Below are positions 24,266-32,922 of a stretch of DNA of 39,068 nt, piece after piece. How positions within the stretch are numbered: the first letter of the stretch is position 1; every line of letters begins with the position of its first letter. Source of the stretch: Ruminococcus sp. (lineage in GTDB: Bacteria; Bacillota; Clostridia; Oscillospirales; Ruminococcaceae); contig JALELB010000014.1 of the NCBI GenBank assembly GCA_022768805.1, forward strand, positions 1-39,068. Direction: 5' to 3'. The position numbers and the translations under genes are program-made. The notes beneath the pieces were generated by a model, which saw only the letters and a program-made list of their open reading frames with translations, ran no database searches and was not told the DNA's origin.

Positions 24266-26002
24266 ATGTACAACAACCGAAAACACAAATGGGCTGTCCT
24301 TGGGGTAACCGGTGCATTGCTGCTGTCCTTGGCTGGCATCACTGTGTTTGCATCGGATGCAGCTGATGTACGGGCACTGCAGAAGGCGCTGATTTGCAGG
24401 GAAACCGCTGACGGGATAGAGGATCTGAACGGAGACGGAGCAGTCAACGGGTTTGATCTGGTTCTGCTGCGCAGGCAGGTGCTGGATGCCGCAGCCTTCA
24501 GCGGTGAGATCGTAGAAACGGATATTGCGGTAACAGAGCAGAACGCCAAGCTGGTGGGCCGGACCCTGCGCAGCGGTGATGTCACCTGGCTGGTGCAGAG
24601 CGGTTCAGCGGCAGAATTCACGGTCACCGGCACGTCGGCAGAGCTGACCCTTGCGGGAGACAGCTGTGTGGAGGGGGATGAGAAATATCGTCCCCGGTAT
24701 GCGGTGTATCTGGATGGGGAGCTGCTGTGCGACAGCCTCATGAGCGAAAGAGAAACCACCATTCCGCTGTTTTCCGGTACGACGGTTCGCCGGGCACAGG
24801 TAAAGGTAATCCATCTGTCGGAGGCCAATAACGGGGCAATCGGTGTCAGAAATCTGCATGTGGCAGCGCCGGATTCCCTGGCGTCCCCCTGTATGCCTGC
24901 GGCGAAAAAGTCCCTGTCCATCGAATTCATCGGGGATTCCATCACCTGTGCCTATGGGGTGGAGGGCAAGGATCAGTACGAGCCCTTCCGGACAGATACG
25001 GAAAACTTTATGAAATCCTATGCCTATCTGACTGCCCAGCTGCTGGATGCAGATTACAGTGCCGTATCCTACAGCGGCTACGGGGTGGTTTCCGGCTACA
25101 CAACCGGAGAACGGAATCCGGATGCCCTGCTGCCGGACTGCTATGAGCTGGTGGGGAAGCCGTCGGATTATGCCCAGGCATGGGATTTTGAAAGTCATAC
25201 AAATGATGTGGTGGTCATTAACCTGGGTACCAATGATAATTCCTATCTGAGCCAGGATTTTGATAACAGAAAGGACGAGTTCATTGCCGCCTATACTGCA
25301 TTTCTCGGGCAGGTGCGGGAGAAGAACCCGGAGGCGGTCATCATCTGTACCATGGGTACCATGGGTGGAGAGGACGTGTATCCTCTGATTCAGCAGGCTA
25401 TTGCGGAATATACCCAGCAGACTGGGGACAGCAGGGTGAGCAGTTATCAGTCCGCTACCCAGAAGCCTGCCAACGGGCTTGGCTCTGACTGGCATCCTTC
25501 GGAGGTAACCCAGCAGCTCAGTGCCTATGTGCTGGCGGATAAGATCTGTACCGCCATCGGCAGGGAATGGAGCAAAATCGGGCTGGACGCCGCTGCAGAG
25601 GGGGTCTACGATGTGAAGCTCAATGCGGATGCGGGGGCAAATGCTGCCCATTATGTGGGCTATGATAAGTCCTTCTGGATCAATATGGTCAGCGGCGGCA
25701 CCCAGCCGGAGGATATTCAGGCCTATGTGGGTGGGCTGGAACTGCTGCCCGGCACCTATGAACTGGCCTTTGACTATACCTCCACGGTGGACGTAACGGT
25801 GACATACGGCGTGCAGCCGCTGGACCTGCCGGAGAGCAGCTGTCTTACGGGAACCATAGACGCCACCGGTACCAAGCAGCATGTGTCCCAGACCTTTACC
25901 ATTACGGAGCTTATGGAGGATGGGGCAATTGTATTCAATCTGGGCGGAACGGATTATTACAATATCACCCTGTCGGATATTACGCTGTTCAAGAGGCAAT
26001 AG
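24266..26002 (+). CDS. Secreted CE2-like esterase with curtailed N-terminal dockerin
   Basis: ATG 24266 is chosen because AGGGAGG lies 8 nt before it; earlier starts fall at or before the promoter's -10. The 578-residue product has a signal peptide (cut near residue 29, VFA-SDA). Residues 31-73 resemble a dockerin: the first repeat keeps only its helix (DVRALQKALI) and lacks its Ca-binding loop, while the second (DLNGDGAVNGFDLVLLRR) is complete. A jelly-roll (about 85-200) and an SGNH domain (about 217-435) follow, with GDSITCAYG (Ser225), NLGTND (Asn323) and DWHP (Asp408, His410), the CE2 layout. Residues about 447-578 form a CBM-like beta-sandwich. It probably deacetylates xylan or mannan outside the cell. 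Confidence 0.85.
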   Translation: MYNNRKHKWAVLGVTGALLLSLAGITVFASDAADVRALQKALICRETADGIEDLNGDGAVNGFDLVLLRRQVLDAAAFSGEIVETDIAVTEQNAKLVGRTLRSGDVTWLVQSGSAAEFTVTGTSAELTLAGDSCVEGDEKYRPRYAVYLDGELLCDSLMSERETTIPLFSGTTVRRAQVKVIHLSEANNGAIGVRNLHVAAPDSLASPCMPAAKKSLSIEFIGDSITCAYGVEGKDQYEPFRTDTENFMKSYAYLTAQLLDADYSAVSYSGYGVVSGYTTGERNPDALLPDCYELVGKPSDYAQAWDFESHTNDVVVINLGTNDNSYLSQDFDNRKDEFIAAYTAFLGQVREKNPEAVIICTMGTMGGEDVYPLIQQAIAEYTQQTGDSRVSSYQSATQKPANGLGSDWHPSEVTQQLSAYVLADKICTAIGREWSKIGLDAAAEGVYDVKLNADAGANAAHYVGYDKSFWINMVSGGTQPEDIQAYVGGLELLPGTYELAFDYTSTVDVTVTYGVQPLDLPESSCLTGTIDATGTKQHVSQTFTITELMEDGAIVFNLGGTDYYNITLSDITLFKRQ

Positions 26003-26172
26003 AACAATATTGTACTAATTTTTAGCAAGTTATTCTGATAGGATATTCTGTGCTATATGGAAAAATGCTTGAAAACCGTCGGGTATCCGGAATCAGGCAG
26101 TTGGGGAGAGCCGGTGTAGCTTTTGTAGAAAAAAGCAGCAAGAATGTGCTGAAATCATAGCATAAATGTGCA
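26003..26172. other. Intergenic stretch without recognised features
   Basis: Downstream of the CE2-like gene. No clear terminator, open frame with ribosome-binding site, or repeat was seen before the promoter at 26173. Confidence 0.5.
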
Positions 26173-26200
26173 TTGACTCTTTCGGGAAATATGATAAAAT
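26173..26200 (+). promoter_or_regulatory. Promoter of the candidate non-coding RNA
   Basis: TTGACT 26173-26178, 16 nt, TAAAAT 26195-26200. The expected start, about 7 nt on, coincides with the first base of the closing stem at 26207. Confidence 0.7.
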
Positions 26201-26206
26201 AGAATT

Positions 26207-26352
26207 GTGAGGCATGCAGGCAGCGTTCGGTTCACGCTGCACGGTGGATTTTAGGTTTTGAACCTTGTGATGGATTCATCCTCCCTGATACCGCATGTTT
26301 CCACCCCTGTTTCAAGCGTACCGTAGCTGCATCTGCGGTGCGCTTTCGTTTT
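26207..26352 (+). ncRNA. Candidate branched small RNA (about 146 nt) with intrinsic terminator
   Basis: No open frame with an SD is present. A closing stem P1 pairs 26207-26217 with 26293-26304 (11 pairs, one bulged C). Inside it are P2, a perfect 7-bp hairpin (26220-26226 with 26234-26240), and P3 (26243-26249 with 26278-26284, one mismatch), itself capped by AGGTT-TTG-AACCT. A 13-bp terminator stem (26314-26326 with 26333-26345) and a T-rich tail end the unit. I do not recognise it as 6S, SRP, tmRNA, RNase P or a common riboswitch. The next gene has its own promoter 130 nt on, so a free-standing RNA is favoured over a riboswitch. The pairings were found by eye. Confidence 0.5.
26314..26352 (+). 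terminator. Terminator of the candidate RNA
   Basis: Stem AAGCGTACCGTAG/CTGCGGTGCGCTT, 13 pairs including two G-T, loop CTGCAT, tail TCGTTTT. Confidence 0.8.
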
Positions 26353-26355
26353 GTC

Positions 26356-26396
26356 AAAAACCCCAGCTCCACCGGATTCACCGATGAGGCTGGGGT
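26356..26396. repeat. Second inverted repeat beyond the RNA terminator
   Basis: Arms AACCCCAGC and GCTGGGGTT enclose a 21-nt centre with its own CGG/CCG pairing. On the minus strand it is followed by TTTTT and could end leftward transcription; on the plus strand it is followed by GATTTT. Confidence 0.6.
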
Positions 26397-26424
26397 TGAT
26401 TTTGGTGCTGTTGAGAGTAAAGGA

Positions 26425-26464
26425 AACACCGCACAAAGCACGTCTGTCGGCTTTATGCGGTGTT
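26425..26464. repeat. Palindromic repeat element, copy 2
   Basis: Arms AACACCGCACAAAGC and GCTTTATGCGGTGTT differ at a single pair. It shares CACCGCACAAAGCAC with the copy at 22835 and ends just before the next gene's -35. Confidence 0.6.
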
Positions 26465-26478
26465 AACTAAATTAATAG

Positions 26479-26507
26479 TTGACATTTATCACATACGATG
26501 ATATAAT
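26479..26507 (+). promoter_or_regulatory. Consensus promoter of the LRR-transglutaminase gene
   Basis: TTGACA 26479-26484, exactly 17 nt, TATAAT 26502-26507; CAAGGAG follows before the ATG at 26541. Confidence 0.92.
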
Positions 26508-26540
26508 GTAAAGGAAAATAATTAAACAAGGAGATGCCAT

Positions 26541-28196
26541 ATGAAAAAAAGTATTATTGTCTCAGCAGTCCTGGCTACATTGTTCATGAGCAATGTATGC
26601 ACATCCGCTGTGGAGCCTATGCAGGCGTATGCGGAAACAGTGTCCACGGAATCGGTTACACAGGTGAATATCTCCGGTACCACATCGGATGGATTCACCT
26701 ACTCGGGGGTCAAGAACCGCATAACGCTTTCAAATGGGTGTACTTGCTATGTGGGAGCTTATGCAACCATTACAGGGTATACTGGCACGAAAACCAACCT
26801 GGTTATTCCGTCTTCAGTTGACGGCTGCACAGTGGTGGGCATTGGCGACAATTGCTTTGCAAACACTCCCTTAGCTTCTGTAACCATTCCCAACAGTGTA
26901 ACAAAAATCGGAATGCGTGCCTTTTTGAGAACAAAGCTGACTTCTGCAACCATTCCCAGCAGTGTTAAATTAATTGGAGACAGCGCATTCAAGGGAACAA
27001 ATCTGACTTCTGTAACCATTTCCAGCAGTGTAACATCAATTGGAAGCGAAGCATTCCGGGGAACAAAGCTGACTTCTGTAACCATTCCCACCAGTGTAAC
27101 ATCAATTGGAAGCGGCGCCTTCAGAGAATGTGAAAAACTGATCAGCGTAAAGATTCCCAAGGACTGCAAGGTTGGTAAAGCTGCATTTACCGGCTGTTCT
27201 TCTCTGATCACGGTTAACGGCGCCCGGGCATATACGATGAAGCAGGATAACAACGGCGTATCAATTCCGGTGCTGGTTGAAGACAGTACACGCAGAAAGG
27301 TGATTGCGGAATGCTTCTCCACCTCAGAGGGGGTAAAATTCGTTGACGATTACTGCACGGCACTGTGTGACTATGTGGTGGCAACGGAAATCAAGCCCTG
27401 GATGAATGATAATATTAAGGCACGTCAGCTTTATGACTGGCTCATCCGCCATGCAAGATATGAGGATGAGAAAAATGGGGAAACCTTATATGATGCCGAA
27501 AACCATGTGTATTCCTCCGTATTCCTGAGCGCCGGGTTAAACAGCACCGGTACAGCCTTCAATGGTGTAGGTGAAACGGTCTGCGAGGGATATTCCAAAG
27601 CATATACCATGCTTCTGACTGCCGCTGGGATGGAATCTTATCTTTTGCATGGGTACGCCACAGGAACTGGTACAATGGGACACGCCTGGAATCTGGTAAA
27701 AATCGATGATACATATTATCAGTGCGATGTGACATGGGATGAAGCCTACTGGATTAATAACGGAGGCGGGTCTACTGAGGTAACCACCGGCACTAGCTAT
27801 AAGTATTTTCTGAAAACGGCAGAACAAATGGATAAATTGCATGTGGATGAAAAGGGAGCCCCAATACTGTCAACAGGAAAAATAATTGGTTGTGGATCGA
27901 TTACGCATCCATACCTTAATTATTCCCTGACCGACGGAAATAACGCTCTGGCTAACGCAAGCAAAACCGAATTCTGTGATGCAAACGAAGACGGTATTCT
28001 GGACTATGATATCAATCTGGATGGAAAAAAGTCCATTCAGGATGGTACATTTGTAAACGAAACCAAATCCTTTTTCAATAACGGCTTTGTCCTCAGCACA
28101 GACACACTGGATGTCTGGCTGTTGTATTTGAAGTGTGTCAATCTTTCTCCGGCTGAAGTAAGAGCACTTGCAAAAGCAGGGGGTACCATTTGCTGA
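26541..28196 (+). CDS. Secreted LRR-transglutaminase-like protein with a divergent dockerin-like end
   Basis: A 551-residue protein with signal peptide 1-31. Residues about 85-225 are BspA/LRR_5-type leucine-rich repeats, four of them near-identical 22-residue units (core LTSVTIPSSVTSIGSxAF). Residues about 285-440 form a transglutaminase-like (papain-fold) domain with a complete triad: Cys348 in VCEGYSKAY, His381 in GHAWNL, Asp396 in CDVTWDE. The last 75 residues include Asp/Asn/Gly-rich loops (DANEDGILDYDINLDGKKS) followed by a helix (DVWLLYLK), which look like a divergent dockerin or EF-hand. Such proteins are found at the surface of fibre-degrading ruminococci; peptide cleavage or protein cross-linking are both possible. 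Strong own promoter. Confidence 0.85.
   Translation: MKKSIIVSAVLATLFMSNVCTSAVEPMQAYAETVSTESVTQVNISGTTSDGFTYSGVKNRITLSNGCTCYVGAYATITGYTGTKTNLVIPSSVDGCTVVGIGDNCFANTPLASVTIPNSVTKIGMRAFLRTKLTSATIPSSVKLIGDSAFKGTNLTSVTISSSVTSIGSEAFRGTKLTSVTIPTSVTSIGSGAFRECEKLISVKIPKDCKVGKAAFTGCSSLITVNGARAYTMKQDNNGVSIPVLVEDSTRRKVIAECFSTSEGVKFVDDYCTALCDYVVATEIKPWMNDNIKARQLYDWLIRHARYEDEKNGETLYDAENHVYSSVFLSAGLNSTGTAFNGVGETVCEGYSKAYTMLLTAAGMESYLLHGYATGTGTMGHAWNLVKIDDTYYQCDVTWDEAYWINNGGGSTEVTTGTSYKYFLKTAEQMDKLHVDEKGAPILSTGKIIGCGSITHPYLNYSLTDGNNALANASKTEFCDANEDGILDYDINLDGKKSIQDGTFVNETKSFFNNGFVLSTDTLDVWLLYLKCVNLSPAEVRALAKAGGTIC
26875..27138 (+). repeat. Four 66-bp tandem repeats inside the LRR region
   Basis: The word CTTCTG begins at 26875, 26941, 27007 and 27073, each 66 bp apart, and the following 37 nt are nearly the same in all four. 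Each unit encodes one 22-residue leucine-rich repeat, so copy-number change by slippage is possible. Confidence 0.85.
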
Positions 28197-28337
28197 TCCG
28201 AAAAGAGCATCCGCAATTACCAGCTGTTGTGTTGCCAGTCTCATCTTCCGGTGCAGGCTGTTATATTATGTGATTTGAGATGCGCCATTGTGCGGTGGTG
28301 ACTGAAACATTTCATCGGCTTTTGCCCGGAACATAGT

Positions 28338-28376
28338 AGGGTGATGTCATGCTGTTAATGACATCACCCTGTTTTT
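28338..28376 (+). terminator. Strong terminator between convergent genes
   Basis: Perfect 13-bp stem AGGGTGATGTCAT/ATGACATCACCCT with a 7-nt loop, then GTTTTT. It works on the plus strand, 140 nt after the LRR gene stop. Nothing else is seen in 28197-28337. Confidence 0.88.
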
Positions 28377-28408
28377 GTGTATATTTGCAGCCTGAAAAAC
28401 GCTTGCTG

Positions 28409-29626
28409 TTACGGAAAAGGACGTTCTTCCGCATTCCGGTACGCCGAAGGAGTCAGACCGGTGATTTCCCGGAACACCTTGGTAAAGTAGCTCTGAGAAG
28501 AAAAACCCAGGCGATTGCTTATCTCGCAAAGACTCCTGTCTGTATGGCGGAGCAGTTCACAGGCCTCCTGGATTTTCTTTTGCTTGATGAAATCGGAAAG
28601 ATTGATGCCGCTTTCCTGTTTAAAGCGTGTGGTAATTCTTCCACGGCTTTTCTGAAAGTGTCTGGCAATGTCACTGGTACTGATGGGTTCGGTGATGTGA
28701 TTGTGTATGTATCCTGCCACTTCGCTGACGAATCTGGAGTGGGAGGCGTTATCCTCTCTGAGCTGGCGTACACGTTTGGCATAGTCCAGAATCATATGAT
28801 ACTGCAGATTCTTGATCCGGTCCGGATTCTCCAGCGACTCGATTTTCGTCATATACTGACTTTCTGCTGCGAAGATTTCATCCGCATCAACCCCCGCTTC
28901 CAGGGCAGCCCGGGATACCATGGTTTCCAGATGAATAAACATATTCTTTCTGTGACGGATCAGATCCGGGGCCAGTGGCTTGGCAGTCACGGAAGGAACC
29001 TTGGTTGCACCGTCCGCCAGACCCTCCACGTCTCCGCATCTCACCTTGCGTACAATATCTGCTTCAATATAATAGGGCTTGATCTTGCTGCGATAAGCGC
29101 TTTCACCGCTGAGAGGAGGGGCTTCCTCGCTGAGAATTTCACCGGCTATGCGTTTCTGTTCACCGGCCTGGATCCGGATGTCTGTAATATCCCGCATTTC
29201 TCTGTTTACTGCATAGTTGAACAGAATAGCAATCTGGATAACCGTATCCAGGTGCAGCCCGGACAAGGCGTTGACGCCGGATTGAAAAAACGGAATCGTC
29301 TTTTTGTCCATGCCCAGCAGGGAAGCAAGCTGCTGGATGACGCCATCGCTGACGCCCACCTCGCTGGCGGGGCCGATTGCAAAGCAGTAGTCACGGCAGT
29401 TTACGACTCCGTAATAAAACACATTCAGGTGGACGAAATAGCCGACGGATGTTTCCAAGGAGAGAATCTGCTCTGCACAGAGCTTCATGGGATCAGCCCC
29501 CAGATCCACCGTGGAGAAATAATAGATCTGCTGTTTTCTGTGGTACAGTCTTACAGGCAAACCAAACATATTGGCAAACTGCCTGGTCAGATAGAGAAGC
29601 TCCTGCTCAGTGGGATATTCCTGCAT
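28409..29626 (-). CDS. AraC-family transcriptional regulator with N-terminal sensor domain
   Basis: The ATG at 29626 (TTAGGAG 8 nt upstream) is preferred to the GTG three codons earlier, giving 405 residues. The C-terminal 100 residues hold the two AraC helix-turn-helices, with ISTSDIARHFQKSRGRITTRFKQESG and the signature RLGFSSQSYFTKVFREITGLTPSAYR. The first about 280 residues have no named family to my eye; YFVHLNVFYYGVVNCRDYCFAIGPA recalls the sensor domain of other Clostridia AraC proteins. It is divergent from the GH30-CBM22-dockerin-CE1 gene, so control of xylan degradation is likely. Both promoters carry the word GTATACAT. Confidence 0.88.
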   Translation of the reverse strand: MQEYPTEQELLYLTRQFANMFGLPVRLYHRKQQIYYFSTVDLGADPMKLCAEQILSLETSVGYFVHLNVFYYGVVNCRDYCFAIGPASEVGVSDGVIQQLASLLGMDKKTIPFFQSGVNALSGLHLDTVIQIAILFNYAVNREMRDITDIRIQAGEQKRIAGEILSEEAPPLSGESAYRSKIKPYYIEADIVRKVRCGDVEGLADGATKVPSVTAKPLAPDLIRHRKNMFIHLETMVSRAALEAGVDADEIFAAESQYMTKIESLENPDRIKNLQYHMILDYAKRVRQLREDNASHSRFVSEVAGYIHNHITEPISTSDIARHFQKSRGRITTRFKQESGINLSDFIKQKKIQEACELLRHTDRSLCEISNRLGFSSQSYFTKVFREITGLTPSAYRNAEERPFP

Positions 29627-29710
29627 ATGCCGCACTCCTAACTGGAATATTATGGATTTTAGGTGACTTTGCGGTATCTCTACACGATATCATCATAGAT
29701 TGCTGACTCT

Positions 29711-29748
29711 GTATACATAAATATATCACATCTGAAAAAAAAAATCAA
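29711..29748 (-). promoter_or_regulatory. Promoter of the AraC gene
   Basis: Minus strand TTGATT (29748-29743), 17 nt spanning a T8 run, TATATT (29725-29720). GTATACAT (29711-29718) lies at the likely start point. Confidence 0.65.
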
Positions 29749-29774
29749 TAAAATGACGACATTTTTGAAACAAA

Positions 29775-29828
29775 AACGCCAAAGACGTTACAAATATAGT
29801 ATACATTCAATTTGATGTATGCTAAAAT
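29775..29828 (+). promoter_or_regulatory. Promoter and candidate operator of the GH30 gene
   Basis: TATACA 29800-29805, 17 nt, TAAAAT 29823-29828: a poor -35, as expected for activator dependence. The dyad ATACAT-N8-ATGTAT (29801-29820) fills the spacer, and AACG-N7-CGTT (29775-29789) lies just upstream. GTATACAT at 29799 recurs in the araC promoter. Confidence 0.55.
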
Positions 29829-29939
29829 GATACTATGGCGGGGTAAGCTGTTCCGGGCTGTGGTGCATTTAGTCCGGGTTCCGGCTTTATTCAGCTGCTT
29901 TATGGGTGAGAGATTATTGCGAAGGGAGTAGTGATATTG

Positions 29940-32810
29940 ATGAGAATCAAAACCATGAAGAAAACTGCCGTGAGCTTAGCGCTTTCCGGCGCGGTTTTGC
30001 TGTCCGCTTTGCCTAGCGTACCGGTTGTAATGCACGATGACAATCTGGTAGAAGCAGCAAGCGTATGTACCATTGACGACAGCAAGACCTATCAGACGAT
30101 CAGGGGATTTGGGGGAATGAATCTTCCTGAATGGATGGGCAGCGATCTGACCGATGCCCAAAGACAGACTGCATTCGGAAACGGTGATAACGAACTGGGA
30201 CTTACTATTTTGAGAGTGTTCGTGAATCCGAACAGTTCACAGTGGAGCACTGCGCTTCCCACAGCACAGTATGCTTCGAAAATGGGTGCGACGGTTTTTG
30301 CCTCTCCTTGGGAACCGCCTGCAAATCTTGCGGAAAACTATTCAAACAGCAGCGTGGGTAAGCTGCATCTTCCGAAGTCTAATTATGCTGCATACGCAAA
30401 GCATCTGAACGACTTCGGCACATTCATGAAGAGTAACGGCGTTGATCTGTATTCCATTTCCGTTCAGAATGAGCCGGACTACGCAAGTGAATGGACATAC
30501 TGGTCAGCTGATGAAACAACTGATTTCATTGCCAATTACGGAGACAAGATTACAAGTACAAGGCTTATGTCTCCTGAGACATTCCAGTATGGTGCATGGG
30601 GTAACGGCAGAGATTACTACAACAAAATTCTTCAGAACCAGAAGGCCATGGCAAACTGTGATCTTTTCGGTACACATTTCTATGGTACTCCAAGGTCAAA
30701 GATGGATTTCCCCGAGCTTGAAAGCTGCGGCAAGGAAATCTGGATGACGGAAGTATATGTTCCGAACAGTGATGCAAATTCTGCCAATAATTATCCGGAG
30801 GCTATACAGGTTTCTGAGAATATTCACAACGGTCTTGTTGTGGGAAATATGAATGCCTATACCTGGTGGTACATCCGCAGAAGCTATGGTCTGATGACCG
30901 AGGACGGCAAAATCAGTAAGCGCGGCTACTGCATGGCGCAGTATTCTAAGTATGTTCGTCCCGGCGATGTACGTATTGACGCAACGGAGCAGCCCGCAGA
31001 CAATGTTCTGGTTTCTGCATACAAAAACGACAAGGATCAGATCATTGTGGTTGCAATTAACAAGGGCACAACGGAGTATACCCAGAGCTTCAACCTGAGC
31101 CAGGGACAGACCATTACAGACGTAACCCGTTACCGCACCTCCAGCAGCGAGAACCTGGCAAAGAGCTCCATCAGCTTCAGCGGCAGCGGCTTTTCAGCAC
31201 AGCTTCCGGCAGAGACCGTTTCTACCTTTGTTGTAGATACGGGCAGCGCAAACATTGAGCCGGATGAAAACGGCTGGTTCTTCCACGATGAGTTTGAGGC
31301 TGACACCTGCTCCTGGGAGGGCAGAGGTGCCGCAACCGTTATGACCAGCGGCAGAACAAATTACGCAGGCAGCGAGGCACTGCTGGTTCAGGACAGAACC
31401 GCTGCATGGAACGGTGCAACCAAGGCACTGAGCAGCAGAGTATTTGTTCCCGGCAACGCCTACAGCTTTAGTGTGAATGCATCCTATTTTGACGGTGACC
31501 TGTCAGATACCTTCTACCTGAAGCTCCAGTATACGGATGCCAACGGGGATACCCAGTATGATACCATTGCGGAAGCCACCGGCGTTCAGGGAAAATGGGT
31601 TCAGCTGGCCAACACCAACTATGTGATCCCGGCTGACGCTACCAATATGCAGCTTTATGTGGAAACAGCGGATACCACCAACAACTTCTACATTGATGAA
31701 GCGATCGGTGCAGTTGCCGGCACGGTGATTGCAGGCGCAGGTGCCATTGACGTTCCGGAAACCCTGATCTACGGCGATGTAAATCTGGACGGTGTGATTG
31801 ACGGTTTCGACCTGGCGGCTGCAAAGCGCGGCATGGCAGCAGGCGGATTTGACAACCCCTTCTCTGCCAAGGCGGCTGACGTCAACAAGAGCACAGAATT
31901 CAACGCAGAGGATCTCCAGGAGCTTTCCGATTATCTGCTGAAGAAGGTTACCGAATTTACGGACCAGACTCCTCCGGAGCCGGAGACCCCTGACTACACC
32001 ATGCAGGAGTATACGGAAATGGTAGCGAAGATGGTTGTGGAGAAAGAACCTGATGCTTCTCATAACGAGCAGGCAGGGGTACAGTACGGCACAGTCAAGT
32101 CCGGTACATACTACTCCACCACATGCAACCGCAACAAGCCCTACAACATTCTGCTTCCGGCAAACTATTCTACGGATAAGCAGTATCCCGTACTGTACTG
32201 CATGCACGGCTACTGGGAGAATCAGGACAGAATGATTCTCACAGGCAACGGTACCATGTATACAAGACAAATCATCGGCAACGCCATTGCATCCGGCGAG
32301 GCAGAGGATATGATCGTGGTATTCCCGTACATTTACTCCAGTGCTACCCAGGACAGCTGCACGGCTATGGATGATGCAAACAACGCAGCTTATGACAACT
32401 TTATCAATGACCTGGTAGTGGATCTGATGCCCCATATCGAGAAAACTTACAGTGTCAAGACCGGTCGGGATTACACAGCAATTACCGGCTTCTCCATGGG
32501 CGGCAGAGAGTCCCTCCTGATTGGCATGAAGCGTCCTGATCTGTTCGGTTATGTGGGTGCAATCTGCCCCGCTCCCGGTGTTACCGGCGCATTCAAGTGG
32601 AACAGTGACGAGGAAGCACCCCACCTGCTGTTCATCACGGCAGGCAGCAACGACACGGTAGTTTACTCCAACCCGGAAAACTACCACAACAACTTTACCA
32701 GCAATGGTGTGCCCCATATCTGGCATTATGTCAACGGCGGCTACCACGGTGACAACTCCATCCATGCGCATATGTACAACTTCGTAAGAGGTATTTTCAA
32801 GGCAGGGTGA
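29940..32810 (+). CDS. GH30_8 glucuronoxylanase - CBM22 - dockerin - CE1 esterase
   Basis: ATG 29940 (GAAGGGAG upstream) gives 956 residues with a signal peptide to about residue 40. GH30 domain 43-433: acid/base Glu178 (SVQNEPDY) and nucleophile Glu271 (WMTEVYV); WWYIRRSYG and SKRGYCMAQYSKYVRPG match the subfamily 8 glucuronoxylanases such as Bacillus XynC. CBM22 follows (about 446-592), then a type-I dockerin (611-668) with GDVNLDGVIDGFD and ADVNKSTEFNAED. A CE1 domain ends the protein (about 715-954), with Ser852 in GFSMGG, Asp905 and His936. The enzyme should cut MeGlcA-decorated xylan and remove acetyl or feruloyl esters while docked on the cellulosome. It is probably controlled by the divergent AraC protein. 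Confidence 0.94.
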   Translation: MRIKTMKKTAVSLALSGAVLLSALPSVPVVMHDDNLVEAASVCTIDDSKTYQTIRGFGGMNLPEWMGSDLTDAQRQTAFGNGDNELGLTILRVFVNPNSSQWSTALPTAQYASKMGATVFASPWEPPANLAENYSNSSVGKLHLPKSNYAAYAKHLNDFGTFMKSNGVDLYSISVQNEPDYASEWTYWSADETTDFIANYGDKITSTRLMSPETFQYGAWGNGRDYYNKILQNQKAMANCDLFGTHFYGTPRSKMDFPELESCGKEIWMTEVYVPNSDANSANNYPEAIQVSENIHNGLVVGNMNAYTWWYIRRSYGLMTEDGKISKRGYCMAQYSKYVRPGDVRIDATEQPADNVLVSAYKNDKDQIIVVAINKGTTEYTQSFNLSQGQTITDVTRYRTSSSENLAKSSISFSGSGFSAQLPAETVSTFVVDTGSANIEPDENGWFFHDEFEADTCSWEGRGAATVMTSGRTNYAGSEALLVQDRTAAWNGATKALSSRVFVPGNAYSFSVNASYFDGDLSDTFYLKLQYTDANGDTQYDTIAEATGVQGKWVQLANTNYVIPADATNMQLYVETADTTNNFYIDEAIGAVAGTVIAGAGAIDVPETLIYGDVNLDGVIDGFDLAAAKRGMAAGGFDNPFSAKAADVNKSTEFNAEDLQELSDYLLKKVTEFTDQTPPEPETPDYTMQEYTEMVAKMVVEKEPDASHNEQAGVQYGTVKSGTYYSTTCNRNKPYNILLPANYSTDKQYPVLYCMHGYWENQDRMILTGNGTMYTRQIIGNAIASGEAEDMIVVFPYIYSSATQDSCTAMDDANNAAYDNFINDLVVDLMPHIEKTYSVKTGRDYTAITGFSMGGRESLLIGMKRPDLFGYVGAICPAPGVTGAFKWNSDEEAPHLLFITAGSNDTVVYSNPENYHNNFTSNGVPHIWHYVNGGYHGDNSIHAHMYNFVRGIFKAG

Positions 32811-32832
32811 TTCTCGTCCCATGCTGAAACAG

Positions 32833-32870
32833 CAGGCTGAAGTTTTTCACAGACTTCGGCCTGTTTTTTT
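32833..32870 (+). terminator. Terminator after the GH30 gene
   Basis: Stem CAGGCTGAAGT/ACTTCGGCCTG (one G-T-type mismatch) then T8. Confidence 0.9.
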
Positions 32871-32922
32871 GCCTCCGGATGAATGCCGCAGAAATGGGCA
32901 TACTTTTCCGGGAGGGATGTAC

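Noticed and set aside
26269..26325. 18-codon frame starting ATG-GAT-TCA inside the candidate RNA
   Set aside because: No ribosome-binding site precedes it and it runs into the terminator stem; probably chance.
26207..26352. 6S, 4.5S SRP, tmRNA or RNase P identity for the candidate RNA
   Set aside because: It is branched rather than rod-shaped as 6S is, lacks the SRP tetraloop region and tRNA-like ends, and is far too short for RNase P RNA.
26875..27138. CRISPR-like or intergenic repeats
   Set aside because: The 66-bp units are contiguous, in frame, and encode leucine-rich repeats.
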